From JALCLA01 sp965653565 (GTDB lineage Bacteria > Pseudomonadota > Gammaproteobacteria > Xanthomonadales > Xanthomonadaceae): a stretch of DNA of 64,000 nucleotides. The translations under genes were made by a program, and so were the position numbers. Each line of letters opens with the position of its first letter. Within the stretch, counting starts at the first letter, position 1. The notes under the pieces were generated by a model that was not told where the DNA came from, searched no databases, and saw nothing but the letters and a program-made list of their open reading frames with translations. Positions 55,301-61,432 of this stretch are shown here, piece after piece. Location: the NCBI GenBank assembly GCA_965653565.1, contig CBFHAI010000012.1:1-64000 (forward strand), in the 5' to 3' direction.

Positions 55301-55317
55301 AGCAAATAGGCTTTCAT
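46336..55317 (-). CDS. Giant SpvB/RHS-repeat polymorphic-toxin-like protein with C-terminal JAMM domain
   Basis: 2993 residues, exported by a Sec signal (KAYLLALFIALAAFAPTANA). Order of domains: Ig-like/beta repeats (about 25-600); an SpvB/TcaC-like start (YRIPIAVVPGTAGVAPQLAL, about 615); seven or more FG-GAP/VCBS Ca-binding motifs (D-x-D/N-G-D-G-x-x-D-L, about 950-1410); RHS/YD repeats (about 2040-2540); the RHS core end GRFIQADPVL ... NNPLTFTDPSG (about 2610-2650). A Gly/Ala-rich hydrophobic spacer follows to about 2820, then a ~170-residue C-terminal domain like DUF4329. That domain carries H-G-H-x7-S-A-T-D from His2919, an exact H-x-H-x7-S-x2-D metal motif, and an upstream E (EQELQIG). 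ATG 55317 begins the signal peptide. GC is lower than in core genes. Confidence 0.9.
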   Translation of the reverse strand: MKAYLLALFIALAAFAPTANASPASGEFGQLGQKFSFSDSSGYAYAKAGLSGGRRYQLLFSPSFAVVGALKIAPDLVLDTSGGTWVPNGSVMTLGATINFIDANEIQTVEFFSVRVQDGVVTSLGTTSAAFGYQRAVTLNDTEGAYQLKVRLTDTNGTITDSPAVSIQLINSTVVGAFEGITGPEGARKAVGWACSTGYAQALTVSLVTGDMQTLASGTAALASEAAINQQCKSNGTAFRFAIPITSSMEQNYSNAAIFVSANPVPAAQAAALLPVVGAGYYVINWRPILLSANIVELPRYTSGYVIGEPILVSAELADEDGVVVSADFYRVGQSGTICPQSFAPASPVVVVCEVASFPVGTHQIVVTPTDNRGAIGRQGSSPLPVATVSVVSPTPVLVSASVTGTTTYTVNVSGSNFFTGGVSLRVLDASGSTLGDIAATPTNSGSVSVPLSSAYKAAYDTGGIKLQVLNPTPGHPVQPSWASNLSSLLRANQPPTVSFISPNSGSTFIAGRAIGFEVSALADQGVQKVEFRSAATNQLIAPAVTSPPYQVTWTPPQGVHTVIARAYSGTQSGEASVQVAVASAPAVTLPTRDVESDRVGSTAGEFRIDESGNTTYRIPIAVVPGTAGVAPQLALAYSSQGGTSPIGKGWTLAGQSAITRCRKTREAGDFISNGVAFDGDSLPVQFTSADAFCLDGQRLIAVDTTNVEYRLELDPWTRITAIGGGADTGPAHFRVERKDGSTSEYGNSDDSRIARNQCSGTCATTAWALNRVEDSTGNYLTWHYARYFSGIAVVGSGPVDEFLPSEVRYTGKRNLVGQSGSDLSPYARVLFGYETLPNVQIGRGWQGGSTVSQTQRLAWIKVQDPFAAAPRTVRYYGLTSETSESNSGMHLLRSVTECNKGVGDVGVDSSTGTAPVCYRPTTFTHSSAKHEYSANAQTSVYLDINDRHGARIGDVDGDGRNDLVWVKNVNESGTSPPACTTSRIFVSYGDRTFAGSTSQLTLIAPAQPGVCTGRDLQDLEDSWQLLDYDGDGRDDLMMATAAGPLGQWKIHKSLGRPENGSKAFDDTVDLLGGIKIPVSDEKLRLAQLLDLNGDGLLDVIYPAAVAAGTSDYGALKSRLRERYSTSPTTSALRFGAEATIDFSFSVGDDCRIRRTEPDSPTRCDLAFHQSPESRFVTSDFDGDGRGDLMLLVGRRYESGGQLPDDELALDTQFVDAQTLVEAAADPASNFVEYTMHWYFFASRTQGASVGFEQVSQLPVWDPTGTRGPALGGDLPLQSGKIRLADFNGDGLTDLLYRRIESSLPDSWRLRQNTGRGFTSVPADLSGVKNSDYAQVADVNGDGRADLLYPPDSDSCAGEPANGTRPFCVRQGLSHMLGVDVAKRVPGGGAASIPANGSLGDFDHFFADFDGDGSSDFLRLHHSSGINGVYTSRSATRHQARDVIVEIQDGLGARTVMTYAPLTNASVYRRDANSLLSASYGRGSPVHDLLAPIYVVSKVESSAPEWNDPAAMAQVSYRYAGGKMQSGGRGFLGFREIASFDGVYSTSPAKHVATLTTYRQDFPFVGRPARTETRVITGPVSYGGAALDACRDDPEALAQSCFYQNGLVFPAAGGQRVSAADSHWSCQGSQNDTSCAISIVANVCGVSGGDDKLPLQIQQPLFPFLAGSRDETFSFESGTRLAVTESGFCYQTDYGNLTYSKVSRRDGNDAELAVQTTTNAYDNLITAVSSNRPLWRLGRLRSTQVDDSRPDPAQPGQWLSKSRLSDFEYELTSSNTSLPNTGFLTSERVQKDVGPDQDLRTLYTLDPFGNKTHVFTCSAYEADGSKLTDTECRAVSRIVQRPTGPGGPTVSVHRYARSTFDSIGRYVTAAYSPYYSPAASNQLVERASLTVTARDEFGHAVQQTGANGTASFARFGALGRPFAAADQTGKSSVVRYRWCTDVGCPSGAIYRSETVSAGAPTQWVYHDVLGRAQLSVAASFEAGITGKDFSATCAFFDRKNRSERTSTPFFLTSPSVAGAPSFGSDPCTSRNWSTVKFDVLGRVITTTEPDGATTSTTYDGLTTTVVNAKGQIAKEEKNPLGETVRVIQANPDNGSALGLIVHSQYGPDGKVISVTRNAGRGNIVTSYEYDLLGRVTRTIDPDRGTEQAYYNAAGEVIRATRAAGNDVWSFYDASGRLWRRETGDITDEWTYDTAANGLGAVHMEERTVPGKPTYRRTFNFDGFSRPSSRATLVDGTSYVEGWFYDSFGRQHRTQDANGGVLEQVYNSRGYPWQLRNAANTSEVYQQVLELNERGQMTRALRGSTNVNWVYNPLRGWLDALQSGSGNSLQNLSYGHDVLGNLESRTDLRANQTDAFTYDALNRLKTATTHFNGSAPVTTLNLQYDVLGNICSKNGRSYSYAGLDNCNSVGTDAGASPHAVTQVGTDLYQYSAGLLTAATTPITSSNRTFQYNGLEQLETVTVGSLSAPNAELELRYGPSGERFWREEKVGSATTLTRTVGNVEYITRPTGVIETKRYVGGVLIETTFSNGAASTQHFLFHDALGSIDVITDALGTVKERLSFNPHGERRSALDWRAAATGYVPSNTTRGFTGHEHLDVFGLVHMNGRVYEPTLGRFIQADPVLDSGIQGLNRFSYVLNNPLTFTDPSGHWSVPNWVRAVVAIAITYYTGGYAASIYATNAGGAFAVVVAGGFAAGAVQSGSLEGGMYGAFSSAIFFGVGQLGGGSFEYGFDAQTAGRIVAHGIAGGVMSDLQGGKFGHGFLSAGLADAASPYLRSSGFGKGVVASAILGGTVSAATGGKFANGAATSAFSYAFGSVARRQPVTGAAGEGNAVPVEVPDSVKVEASGFATREDAARAAGARYGAEGVKREQELQIGLTRISKGNWGYLTPGWGPKGATIVDPNPLLEVYRDARLHVGAWMHGHFDVQSNFSATDFTHAWERQTPTYLVNSAGQVRVLTDAHLREGLSAMRGSTLPQSLRGLRAYYRETGIPGDEL

Positions 55318-55549
55318 GCAGATCCGGGATAAAGGGGCCAACTACGGAGATAGAGAGAAAGCGTGAAAACACTTATCTGGTCAGCTCGTCGGAGAAAGCA
55401 CATTTCCGAACGCGCCCGGACGGAAGCATGGCGTCGAGTGCCGCCCACTGTCCGGCCTAGTCGACCGACAAACAAATCTCTTTATCGATGCATGCGGCGG
55501 CACTCGGAAGCAGAGCGCGCCAAAAAAAGGGAGGGGAGGGACGAGCGCC

Positions 55550-55918
55550 TTATTGGTAGGCACCGATGTAAATCGGCGCAGGAGCCGAGTCGTAAAGCGG
55601 CAGAGACGCGCACGTCACACCTGCGGGCAGGTCATACATAAACCTAACCGACTTGCCCGTCTGCTTCATTGACAGCAACGTACTCACCCACATCGCGCAG
55701 ACTTGTACGCCAACGTTCGCTCGCGATGTTGTGAGATTGCAGATATGAGTGTAGTCGTTGCGACCCGAGTGCTTGACGTTCACCACTCCCGAGCCGTAGA
55801 GAAGCACTTCGGAAATTGTGACATCGCACGTATGCGAGGCTGCCGACACAGACGTCGAGTACCCATGGAACGCGCCTAAAACAACACACACAATGGCGAA
55901 CTTGCCGCGAAGGTACAT
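55550..55918 (-). CDS. Small secreted Cys-containing protein
   Basis: 122 residues with a signal peptide (FAIVCVVLGAFHGYSTSVSA) and a ~95-residue mature domain with four Cys (HTCDV, HICNL, VCAMW, VTCAS), probably two disulfides. ATG 55918 follows GGAGATAAG. The mature domain (VLLYGSGVVNVKHSG, HICNLTTSRANVGVQVC, APAPIYIG) looks like a conserved small periplasmic or secreted family, but I cannot name it. It lies upstream of the RHS gene on the same strand, 232 bases away, with a sister-like gene further upstream. Confidence 0.72.
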   Translation of the reverse strand: MYLRGKFAIVCVVLGAFHGYSTSVSAASHTCDVTISEVLLYGSGVVNVKHSGRNDYTHICNLTTSRANVGVQVCAMWVSTLLSMKQTGKSVRFMYDLPAGVTCASLPLYDSAPAPIYIGAYQ

Positions 55919-56544
55919 TCTTATCTCCAAAAAAGTTATGACGGGAATGCTCGCGTCTCTACGCAAGCTGTTGGTGGAATCCGGAGACAAAGGCGCAGCC
56001 TCCGGTCGGCTCAAGGCCGTACTGAAGAGCTACAGGCGACGGAGCGCTGCCGTAGGAAAAGATGATTCTGCTGTCCCCAAACAATTACTATTCAAGAGTA
56101 AGGGTCGGCGAAGCCGGCGCGCGTCTACTCAAGCTGGTGCTGGAGGATAGTACGCAGTGTGCAGGGGCGCAGACAAGTCAAGTCTTGCGAAATTTGTGAG
56201 CGCACACTCAGTTGACGTAGCGCGTTCCACCATCACTCTTTCAGTGTTCTACAGGTGTCGTCACATAACCGCATTGGCATGCCCGGCCGTATGCACGCGT
56301 TTTTTAGTTGACGCCGGCGACCGCGCTCGGAGAGTCGTCCACAAAGCGCATCCAATAACGGGCGGACGATCTCAAACTGTCAACATACTCTGGCGCGAAA
56401 CCAAGGCCGGCCCAGAGATCATACCTACTGCGCGCCAACACCCTCGATTGGCGCGCCAAAATTTCGCATCCAGCTAACGTCGCGTCCGACGGGGCACGAA
56501 TCGACAAATGCACATTACGAGAAGCGAAAGCTCGTACTCGCAAA
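55919..56544. other. Intergenic, no supported gene
   Basis: 626 bases of lower GC. Short frames on both strands lack ribosome-binding sites, signal peptides or family resemblance. Because neighbouring genes are frameshifted, a decayed gene could be hidden here, but nothing is recognisable. Confidence 0.4.
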
Positions 56545-56906
56545 CTACGGCGCCGAGATTATGAGCACGCCTGCATGATTCAAACAGGAGGCGTCAAGCT
56601 GCCCAGTAGTGGTGATGTGAATTCCGCGTTGCGCGAACTTGGCGGCAAGCAACAGCGAAACCATTTCATCGTATCCCGGCGCAGTCTGCGGGAGGGCAAA
56701 CCAAGCTGAATTTGGTTTCACAGGATCTGCGATCGCTACTCCCTCAAGCTGGAAAAGTGTACAGGGGCGATCACCTCCGGGGCGTAGAGCAGTTATCTTG
56801 TGCCCTCCTTCCTGGACATAGTCTTTGTATCTACATTCGTCCGGCACACCGGCGAAACGATGGCCAGGGACGAGAAGACAAGCATCTTATTCACGATACG
56901 GGACAT
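56545..56906 (-). pseudogene. Small secreted protein gene with a one-base frameshift in the signal peptide
   Basis: ATG 56906 follows GAGGAG and reads SRIVNKMLVFSSLAIV, a good signal peptide. The mature part lies in another frame: FAGVPDECRYKDY, then KITALRPGG, SAWFALPQTAPGYDEMVSLL and LDASCLNHAGVLIIS. Adding one T to the T run opposite 56855-56857 joins them as A-I-V-F-A-G. The mature ~95 residues have the same plan as the protein at 55550: early Cys, central A-M-W/A-W-F, L-L helix, late Cys, closing beta strand. I see them as probable distant relatives. Inactive as sequenced. Confidence 0.7.
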
Positions 56907-57278
56907 GATTGCACTCCTCTCTAAACGCCGGATTGAAAGACCTGACTAGCACGCAACGCCGCTCTCTGCCGAAAAGCTAATCCATAAGATACGAATTGAG
57001 CGGACACCGAATCGCGGGTTGGGCCTTGGCCGTCGTAATCAAAGAACCCGTGCCTGCATTGTGAAACTTCATCGCGGTCGACGAGGGCGCAACATACGCT
57101 GTAGTCCAACCGTTGGTGAAGTCGGGTCGGATCGAGTGGGTCGACAAGCTCTGCGTGCGCGTTTACTCAATGCCGCTGTCACGCAATCATCAATTAAAGA
57201 CGTTCGCGCCACGGAAGGCCGTGCGATGGCCGACGAAGAAAAGCTGTCACGGCTGCTGCGCGTGCCGGCGCAACAGGA
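56907..57278. other. Intergenic, no supported gene
   Basis: 372 bases between the frameshifted secreted-protein gene and scoB. A plus-strand frame at 57019-57282 has a basic, low-complexity product without family resemblance. I see no tRNA, repeat or hairpin of note. Confidence 0.4.
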
Positions 57279-57914
57279 TTAACCAACGCGTTGGAGTTGC
57301 ACTCCCGTCTTTTGACGCAACTCATCCTCTCCCACGCCGGGCGCCGCCTCGATAAGCACCAAACCCTCAGCGGTGACATCCATCACCGCCAGCTCGGTGA
57401 TGATGCGATTCACCACGCCGACGCCGGTGAGCGGCAAGGTGCACTGCGGCACGATCTTGTGTTCGCCGTTCTTCGCGGTGTGTTCCATCAGCACCACGAC
57501 GCGTTTGACGCCGGCGACGAGGTCCATCGCGCCGCCCATGCCTTTCACCATCTTGCCGGGCACCATCCAGTTGGCGAGGTCGCCTTGGTCGGTGACTTGC
57601 ATTGCGCCGAGGATGGCGAGGTCGATGTGGCCGCCGCGGATCATCGCGAAGGAGTCGTGGCTGCCGAAATAGCTGGCGCCCGCGCGCGCGGTGACGGTCT
57701 GTTTGCCGGCGTTGATCAGGTCGGCATCGACTTCGGCTTCGGTGGGGAACGGGCCGATGCCGAGCAAACCGTTTTCGCTCTGCAGCCACACGTCCATTCC
57801 CTGCGGAATGAAGTTCGCCACCAGCGTCGGCAGCCCGATGCCGAGATTGACGTAGGCGCCGTCAGAGAGTTCGTTGGCGGCGCGTTGCGCCATTTCGTCG
57901 CGGGTCCAGGGCAT
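57279..57914 (-). CDS. scoB: 3-oxoacid CoA-transferase subunit B
   Basis: 211 residues. The catalytic Glu is in QSENGLLG near residue 47. Other signatures are VNLGIGLPTLVANFIP, GHIDLAILGAMQV, NWMVPGKMVKGMGGAMDLV and EAAPGVGEDELRQKTG. With subunit A it moves CoA from succinyl-CoA to acetoacetate (or related 3-oxoacids), feeding acetoacetate into acyl-CoA metabolism. It follows scoA by 80 bases on the same strand. A fragment of its 3' end has been copied to 45172-45283. Confidence 0.95.
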   Translation of the reverse strand: MPWTRDEMAQRAANELSDGAYVNLGIGLPTLVANFIPQGMDVWLQSENGLLGIGPFPTEAEVDADLINAGKQTVTARAGASYFGSHDSFAMIRGGHIDLAILGAMQVTDQGDLANWMVPGKMVKGMGGAMDLVAGVKRVVVLMEHTAKNGEHKIVPQCTLPLTGVGVVNRIITELAVMDVTAEGLVLIEAAPGVGEDELRQKTGVQLQRVG

Positions 57915-57994
57915 GTCCAGATCCTTGCTGAAGCTTCAAATTGTTTGGTTACGCGTTGCGCTTCAAACCGCGCCGCGTCCGTCCGACCGTTGAA

Positions 57995-58735
57995 TCAGGC
58001 ACGCACCGTGCGCTGTTCGATGCGCTTCTCCGGCGTCGCATTCACCACGATGCGATCGACGTAGATGCCCGGCAGATGCACATGATCCGGATCGATGTCG
58101 CCGACTTCGACGAGCTGTTCGACTTCCGCCACGCACACCTTGCCGGCCATCGCGCAGGCCGGATTGAAATTGCGCGCGGTTTTGCGGAACACGAGGTTGC
58201 CGGAGCGATCGGCCTTCCACGCCTTCACCAGCGACACATCGGCGCGCAACGCGGTTTCGAGTACGTAGTGATGACCGTCGAATTCGCGCGTTTCCTTGCC
58301 TTCGGCGACGATGGTGCCGTAGCCGGTGCGCGTGAAGAACGCCGGAATGCCGGCACCGCCGGCGCGCAGGCGCTCGGCCAGCGTGCCTTGCGGGTTGAAC
58401 TCGAGCTCGAGTTCGTTCGACAGATACTGCCGCTCGAATTCCTTGTTCTCGCCGACGTACGACGAAATCATCTTCTTGATCTGCCGCGTCGACAGCAGCA
58501 TGCCGAGCCCGAAGCCGTCGACGCCGGCGTTGTTGGAGATCACAGTGAGGCCCTTGGCGCCGGAATCTCGCAGCGCGGCGATCAGCGCTTCGGGAATCCC
58601 GCACAGGCCGAAACCGCCGACGGCCAGCGTCTGCCGATCGGCCACCAGTCCGCTGATGGCGGCGGCGGCAGTGTCGTAAACCTTGGATTTGCGCGCCGTG
58701 GGAGACGGCGAGACGGCGGCTTGCGGCGGGGTCAT
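57995..58735 (-). CDS. scoA: 3-oxoacid CoA-transferase subunit A
   Basis: 246 residues with family marks VGGFGLCGIPEALIAAL, NNAGVDGFGLGMLL, SSYVGENKEFERQYLS, GTLAERLRAGGAGIPAFFT and GNLVFRKTARNFNPACAMAG. It forms the CoA-binding partner of ScoB. The first ~16 residues are not conserved in the family; the start could be slightly further in, but no better ATG is seen. First gene of the scoAB operon, divergent from the acyltransferase gene. Confidence 0.95.
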   Translation of the reverse strand: MTPPQAAVSPSPTARKSKVYDTAAAAISGLVADRQTLAVGGFGLCGIPEALIAALRDSGAKGLTVISNNAGVDGFGLGMLLSTRQIKKMISSYVGENKEFERQYLSNELELEFNPQGTLAERLRAGGAGIPAFFTRTGYGTIVAEGKETREFDGHHYVLETALRADVSLVKAWKADRSGNLVFRKTARNFNPACAMAGKVCVAEVEQLVEVGDIDPDHVHLPGIYVDRIVVNATPEKRIEQRTVRA

Positions 58736-58890
58736 GGCGTGTTGTCTCCGATCGGATCAGGGCATTTTACCTGCTCGGGACGCCGCAACGTCGTGTACTT
58801 TCGGGCAAGCCGGCGGCGGCGGCCACGGCGGGCCAGCGAACCGGCCGCGGCCCATGGCAATCTACGCGCCTTGCGACGCCGGCAACCGCG

Positions 58891-59994
58891 ATGGCCACCG
58901 ACCCCACCGTACAGACCCACCACCACACCACCCTCGATTCGCTGCGCGGCATCTCCGCCCTGGTGGTGGCCTTGGCGCACGGCATGGCGATCTTCATCGA
59001 GCCGCTGTTGCCGGGCGTCGACCTCAACGTTTTCCTGGTGACCGCGGCCCAGGCCAGCGTGATGGTGTTCTTCGCGCTGAGCGGATTTCTGATCGGCAAA
59101 TCGATCGCCGGCAATATCGCCAGGGGCGGCGAATTCGATCTGGGCGCCTATGCCCGGGCACGCGCCCTGCGCATCTATCCGCCGCTGGTGTTCGCCGTGC
59201 TCTTCACCATGCTGCTCGTCTGGCTCGCACGCATCGGGCTGACCCAGGCCCTGGTGCCGCGCGCGTTCACCTCGACGTTCGAGCAGGCCTTCGGCAGCCT
59301 GATGCTGATGAACGGATTTCTGTCGCCCACGCTTTCGATCAACGGACCGCTGTGGAGCCTGTCGATCGAGGTCTGGTATTACGTCATCGCGGGACTGTGC
59401 TTCACGCGCCGGCCGGTGCTGGTGCTGGCGGCGATGGCGCTGTTCGCGTCGGGCGCATTCTTCAGCCGCTACTTCGTCGCGTATTCGCCAGTGTGGTTCG
59501 CCGGATTGCTGCTGTCGTTCGTGCATCCGCGCTTGGCGCACAAGCGCGCCGCTGCCATCGTCGTGCTGGCAGCGGGCGCGCTGTTGGCCGCAGCGGCCTG
59601 GGCGCTGCGCCAGTACGCCTGGAGCAAGGCCGATGAAAGCATCGTCCTGTTCAATGTCTGTTTCGGACTGGCCTTCGCACTTGGCCTGGTGCTGCTAGTC
59701 AACGGGTCGCGCCTGCGCCTGCGCTTTCTGTCGGGCACCGCGGCCTATTCGTACACGCTGTACCTGATCCATTTCCCGCTGCTCGTAGTGGCGTACGGCG
59801 CGATGCGCAAGTTCGCCGGTGCCGGCACGGCGACGTCGATCGCGTCTTTCGCGGCGACGATGACAGCATGCGTGGTGCTGGCGTGGACAGCGGCGCATTT
59901 CTTCGAAGATCGCCGCCGCATCCTGCATTGGCTGCGGCCCTGGCCGAGAACAGCGCGCGCAACAACTCCAGTGCAGGTTGCCGACGCCGGGTGA
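58891..59994 (+). CDS. Acyltransferase family 3 membrane protein
   Basis: 367 residues, about ten membrane segments. The catalytic R-x10-H pair is Arg19 and His30 in LDSLRGISALVVALAH. ALSGFLIGKSI, ARALRIYPPLV and GPLWSLSIEVWYY are typical of AT3/OafA-like enzymes, which O-acetylate or succinylate surface polysaccharides. It sits opposite to, and 13 bases from, the polysaccharide-initiating transferase gene, and so probably decorates the same polymer. Confidence 0.9.
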   Translation: MATDPTVQTHHHTTLDSLRGISALVVALAHGMAIFIEPLLPGVDLNVFLVTAAQASVMVFFALSGFLIGKSIAGNIARGGEFDLGAYARARALRIYPPLVFAVLFTMLLVWLARIGLTQALVPRAFTSTFEQAFGSLMLMNGFLSPTLSINGPLWSLSIEVWYYVIAGLCFTRRPVLVLAAMALFASGAFFSRYFVAYSPVWFAGLLLSFVHPRLAHKRAAAIVVLAAGALLAAAAWALRQYAWSKADESIVLFNVCFGLAFALGLVLLVNGSRLRLRFLSGTAAYSYTLYLIHFPLLVVAYGAMRKFAGAGTATSIASFAATMTACVVLAWTAAHFFEDRRRILHWLRPWPRTARATTPVQVADAG

Positions 59995-60007
59995 CGCGTT
60001 GCGCCGC

Positions 60008-61432
60008 TCAGTAGGCCTTGCGGTCGAATGGCACCGTCAGCGCCGTCTGCAGGATGATGCGAAGGTCGAACCAGATCGACCAGTGCTCGATGTAGTACAG
60101 GTCGAGTTCGACCCGCGCGCGCATCTTGTCGATCGTATCGGTTTCGCCGCGCAAACCGCTCACCTGCGCCCATCCGGTGATACCGGGTTTGACGCGATGG
60201 CGCAGCAGATAGTCCGGGATCAGACCCTTGAACTGATCGTTGTGCTCGACCGCATGCGGCCGCGGGCCGACGATCGACATGCGTCCCTGCAGTACGTTGA
60301 AGAACTGCGGCAACTCATCGAGGCTGGTGCGGCGAATGAAGCGGCCGAAACGCGTCACGCGTTCGTCGTCGCGGCGCGCCTGCGTCACGGTGCCGGCGTG
60401 CTCGGCATGCACGCGCATGCTGCGAAATTTCCAGACTTCGATTTCGCGACCGTCCCAGCCGTGGCGTTTCTGCCGGAACAGGATCGGGCCGGGGCTCGAA
60501 AGCTTCACACCGATCGCCAGCACCAGCATCAGCGGCAGGATCAACACGAGAATCAGGCTCGCCAGCACGATGTCTTCGACTTCCTTGATCACGCGATTGA
60601 TGCCGGAAATCGGCGTGATCGACAGATCGAGCAGCGGCATGCCGGCCAGTTCGGTGACGCCGTGGTTGATCAGGCGGTAGGCGAAGATATCGGGCACCCA
60701 GCGAATATTGACCACGGTGTCGTTGAGCGCCTGCATCGTTTCGCGGATGCGGTTTTCATCGCGCATCGGCCAGGTCAACCACACTTCGTGCACCTGGTGC
60801 CGGCGCAACCACGCGGCCAGGCAATCCAGGCTGCCGACCGAGCGCACGCCATTCGCGTCTGCCTCCGGTTCGCCGAGCGAACCATCGCAGATGCCGATCA
60901 CACGAAAGCCGGTGGCCGGCCCTTGGGCAATGTGCTGCTGTGTGAGGCTGCATTCCTTCGGCGGGCCCACCAGGACGACATTGCGCAGTCCGATGCCCGC
61001 GCGGCTGAGCGCCGCCAGCGCGAAGCCCGCCAGGAGCCGCGTGAGCACCAGCGCCACCAGGCCGATGATTGCCCAATAGCCGAACCACAGGCGCGAGAAT
61101 TCGCTGCCGGTCTTGCTCATGTAGCTCAGCGTGGCGAGCGTGCCGAGCACCGCCGCCCAGCCGAGCAGCAGCCGCCCATACATTGCGAAGGTCTGGCCGC
61201 GTCGCCAGGTGCGGTACACGCCCAGTTCCGAGAACACCGACACGGCCAGCAGCATGCCGGCCACGGTGGCATAGAGGAAACGCGCCGGCTCGAGCAGACC
61301 GGCGTTTTCGAAACGCAATTGGTGAGCGACGATCGCCGCCAGCAACACCGCGACGGCGTCGCCGAACTTCAGCGCATAGACCGAAATCGCGTGGCCGTCG
61401 CGCAGCAGGCTGCGGTTGGCGTTGGCCATCAT
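60008..61432 (-). CDS. Undecaprenyl-phosphate glucose phosphotransferase (GumD/WcaJ type)
   Basis: 474 residues. Four or five N-terminal membrane segments, a CoA-binding-like/NAD-fold middle domain (NVVLVGPPKECS), then the bacterial sugar transferase domain from about 278 (LSSPGPILFRQKRHGWDG, VWKFRSMR, RRTSLDELPQFFNVLQG, MSIVGPRP, VKPGITGWAQVSGLRGE). It adds the first sugar phosphate, usually Glc-1-P, to undecaprenyl phosphate to start exopolysaccharide synthesis. The ATG overlaps the stop of the polymerase-like gene upstream (ATGA), so the two are coupled. Confidence 0.95.
   Translation of the reverse strand: MMANANRSLLRDGHAISVYALKFGDAVAVLLAAIVAHQLRFENAGLLEPARFLYATVAGMLLAVSVFSELGVYRTWRRGQTFAMYGRLLLGWAAVLGTLATLSYMSKTGSEFSRLWFGYWAIIGLVALVLTRLLAGFALAALSRAGIGLRNVVLVGPPKECSLTQQHIAQGPATGFRVIGICDGSLGEPEADANGVRSVGSLDCLAAWLRRHQVHEVWLTWPMRDENRIRETMQALNDTVVNIRWVPDIFAYRLINHGVTELAGMPLLDLSITPISGINRVIKEVEDIVLASLILVLILPLMLVLAIGVKLSSPGPILFRQKRHGWDGREIEVWKFRSMRVHAEHAGTVTQARRDDERVTRFGRFIRRTSLDELPQFFNVLQGRMSIVGPRPHAVEHNDQFKGLIPDYLLRHRVKPGITGWAQVSGLRGETDTIDKMRARVELDLYYIEHWSIWFDLRIILQTALTVPFDRKAY

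Noticed and set aside
56157..56477. 106-residue plus-strand frame and its minus-strand rival 56304-56543
   Set aside because: No start signal, composition unlike real genes here, no recognisable motif.
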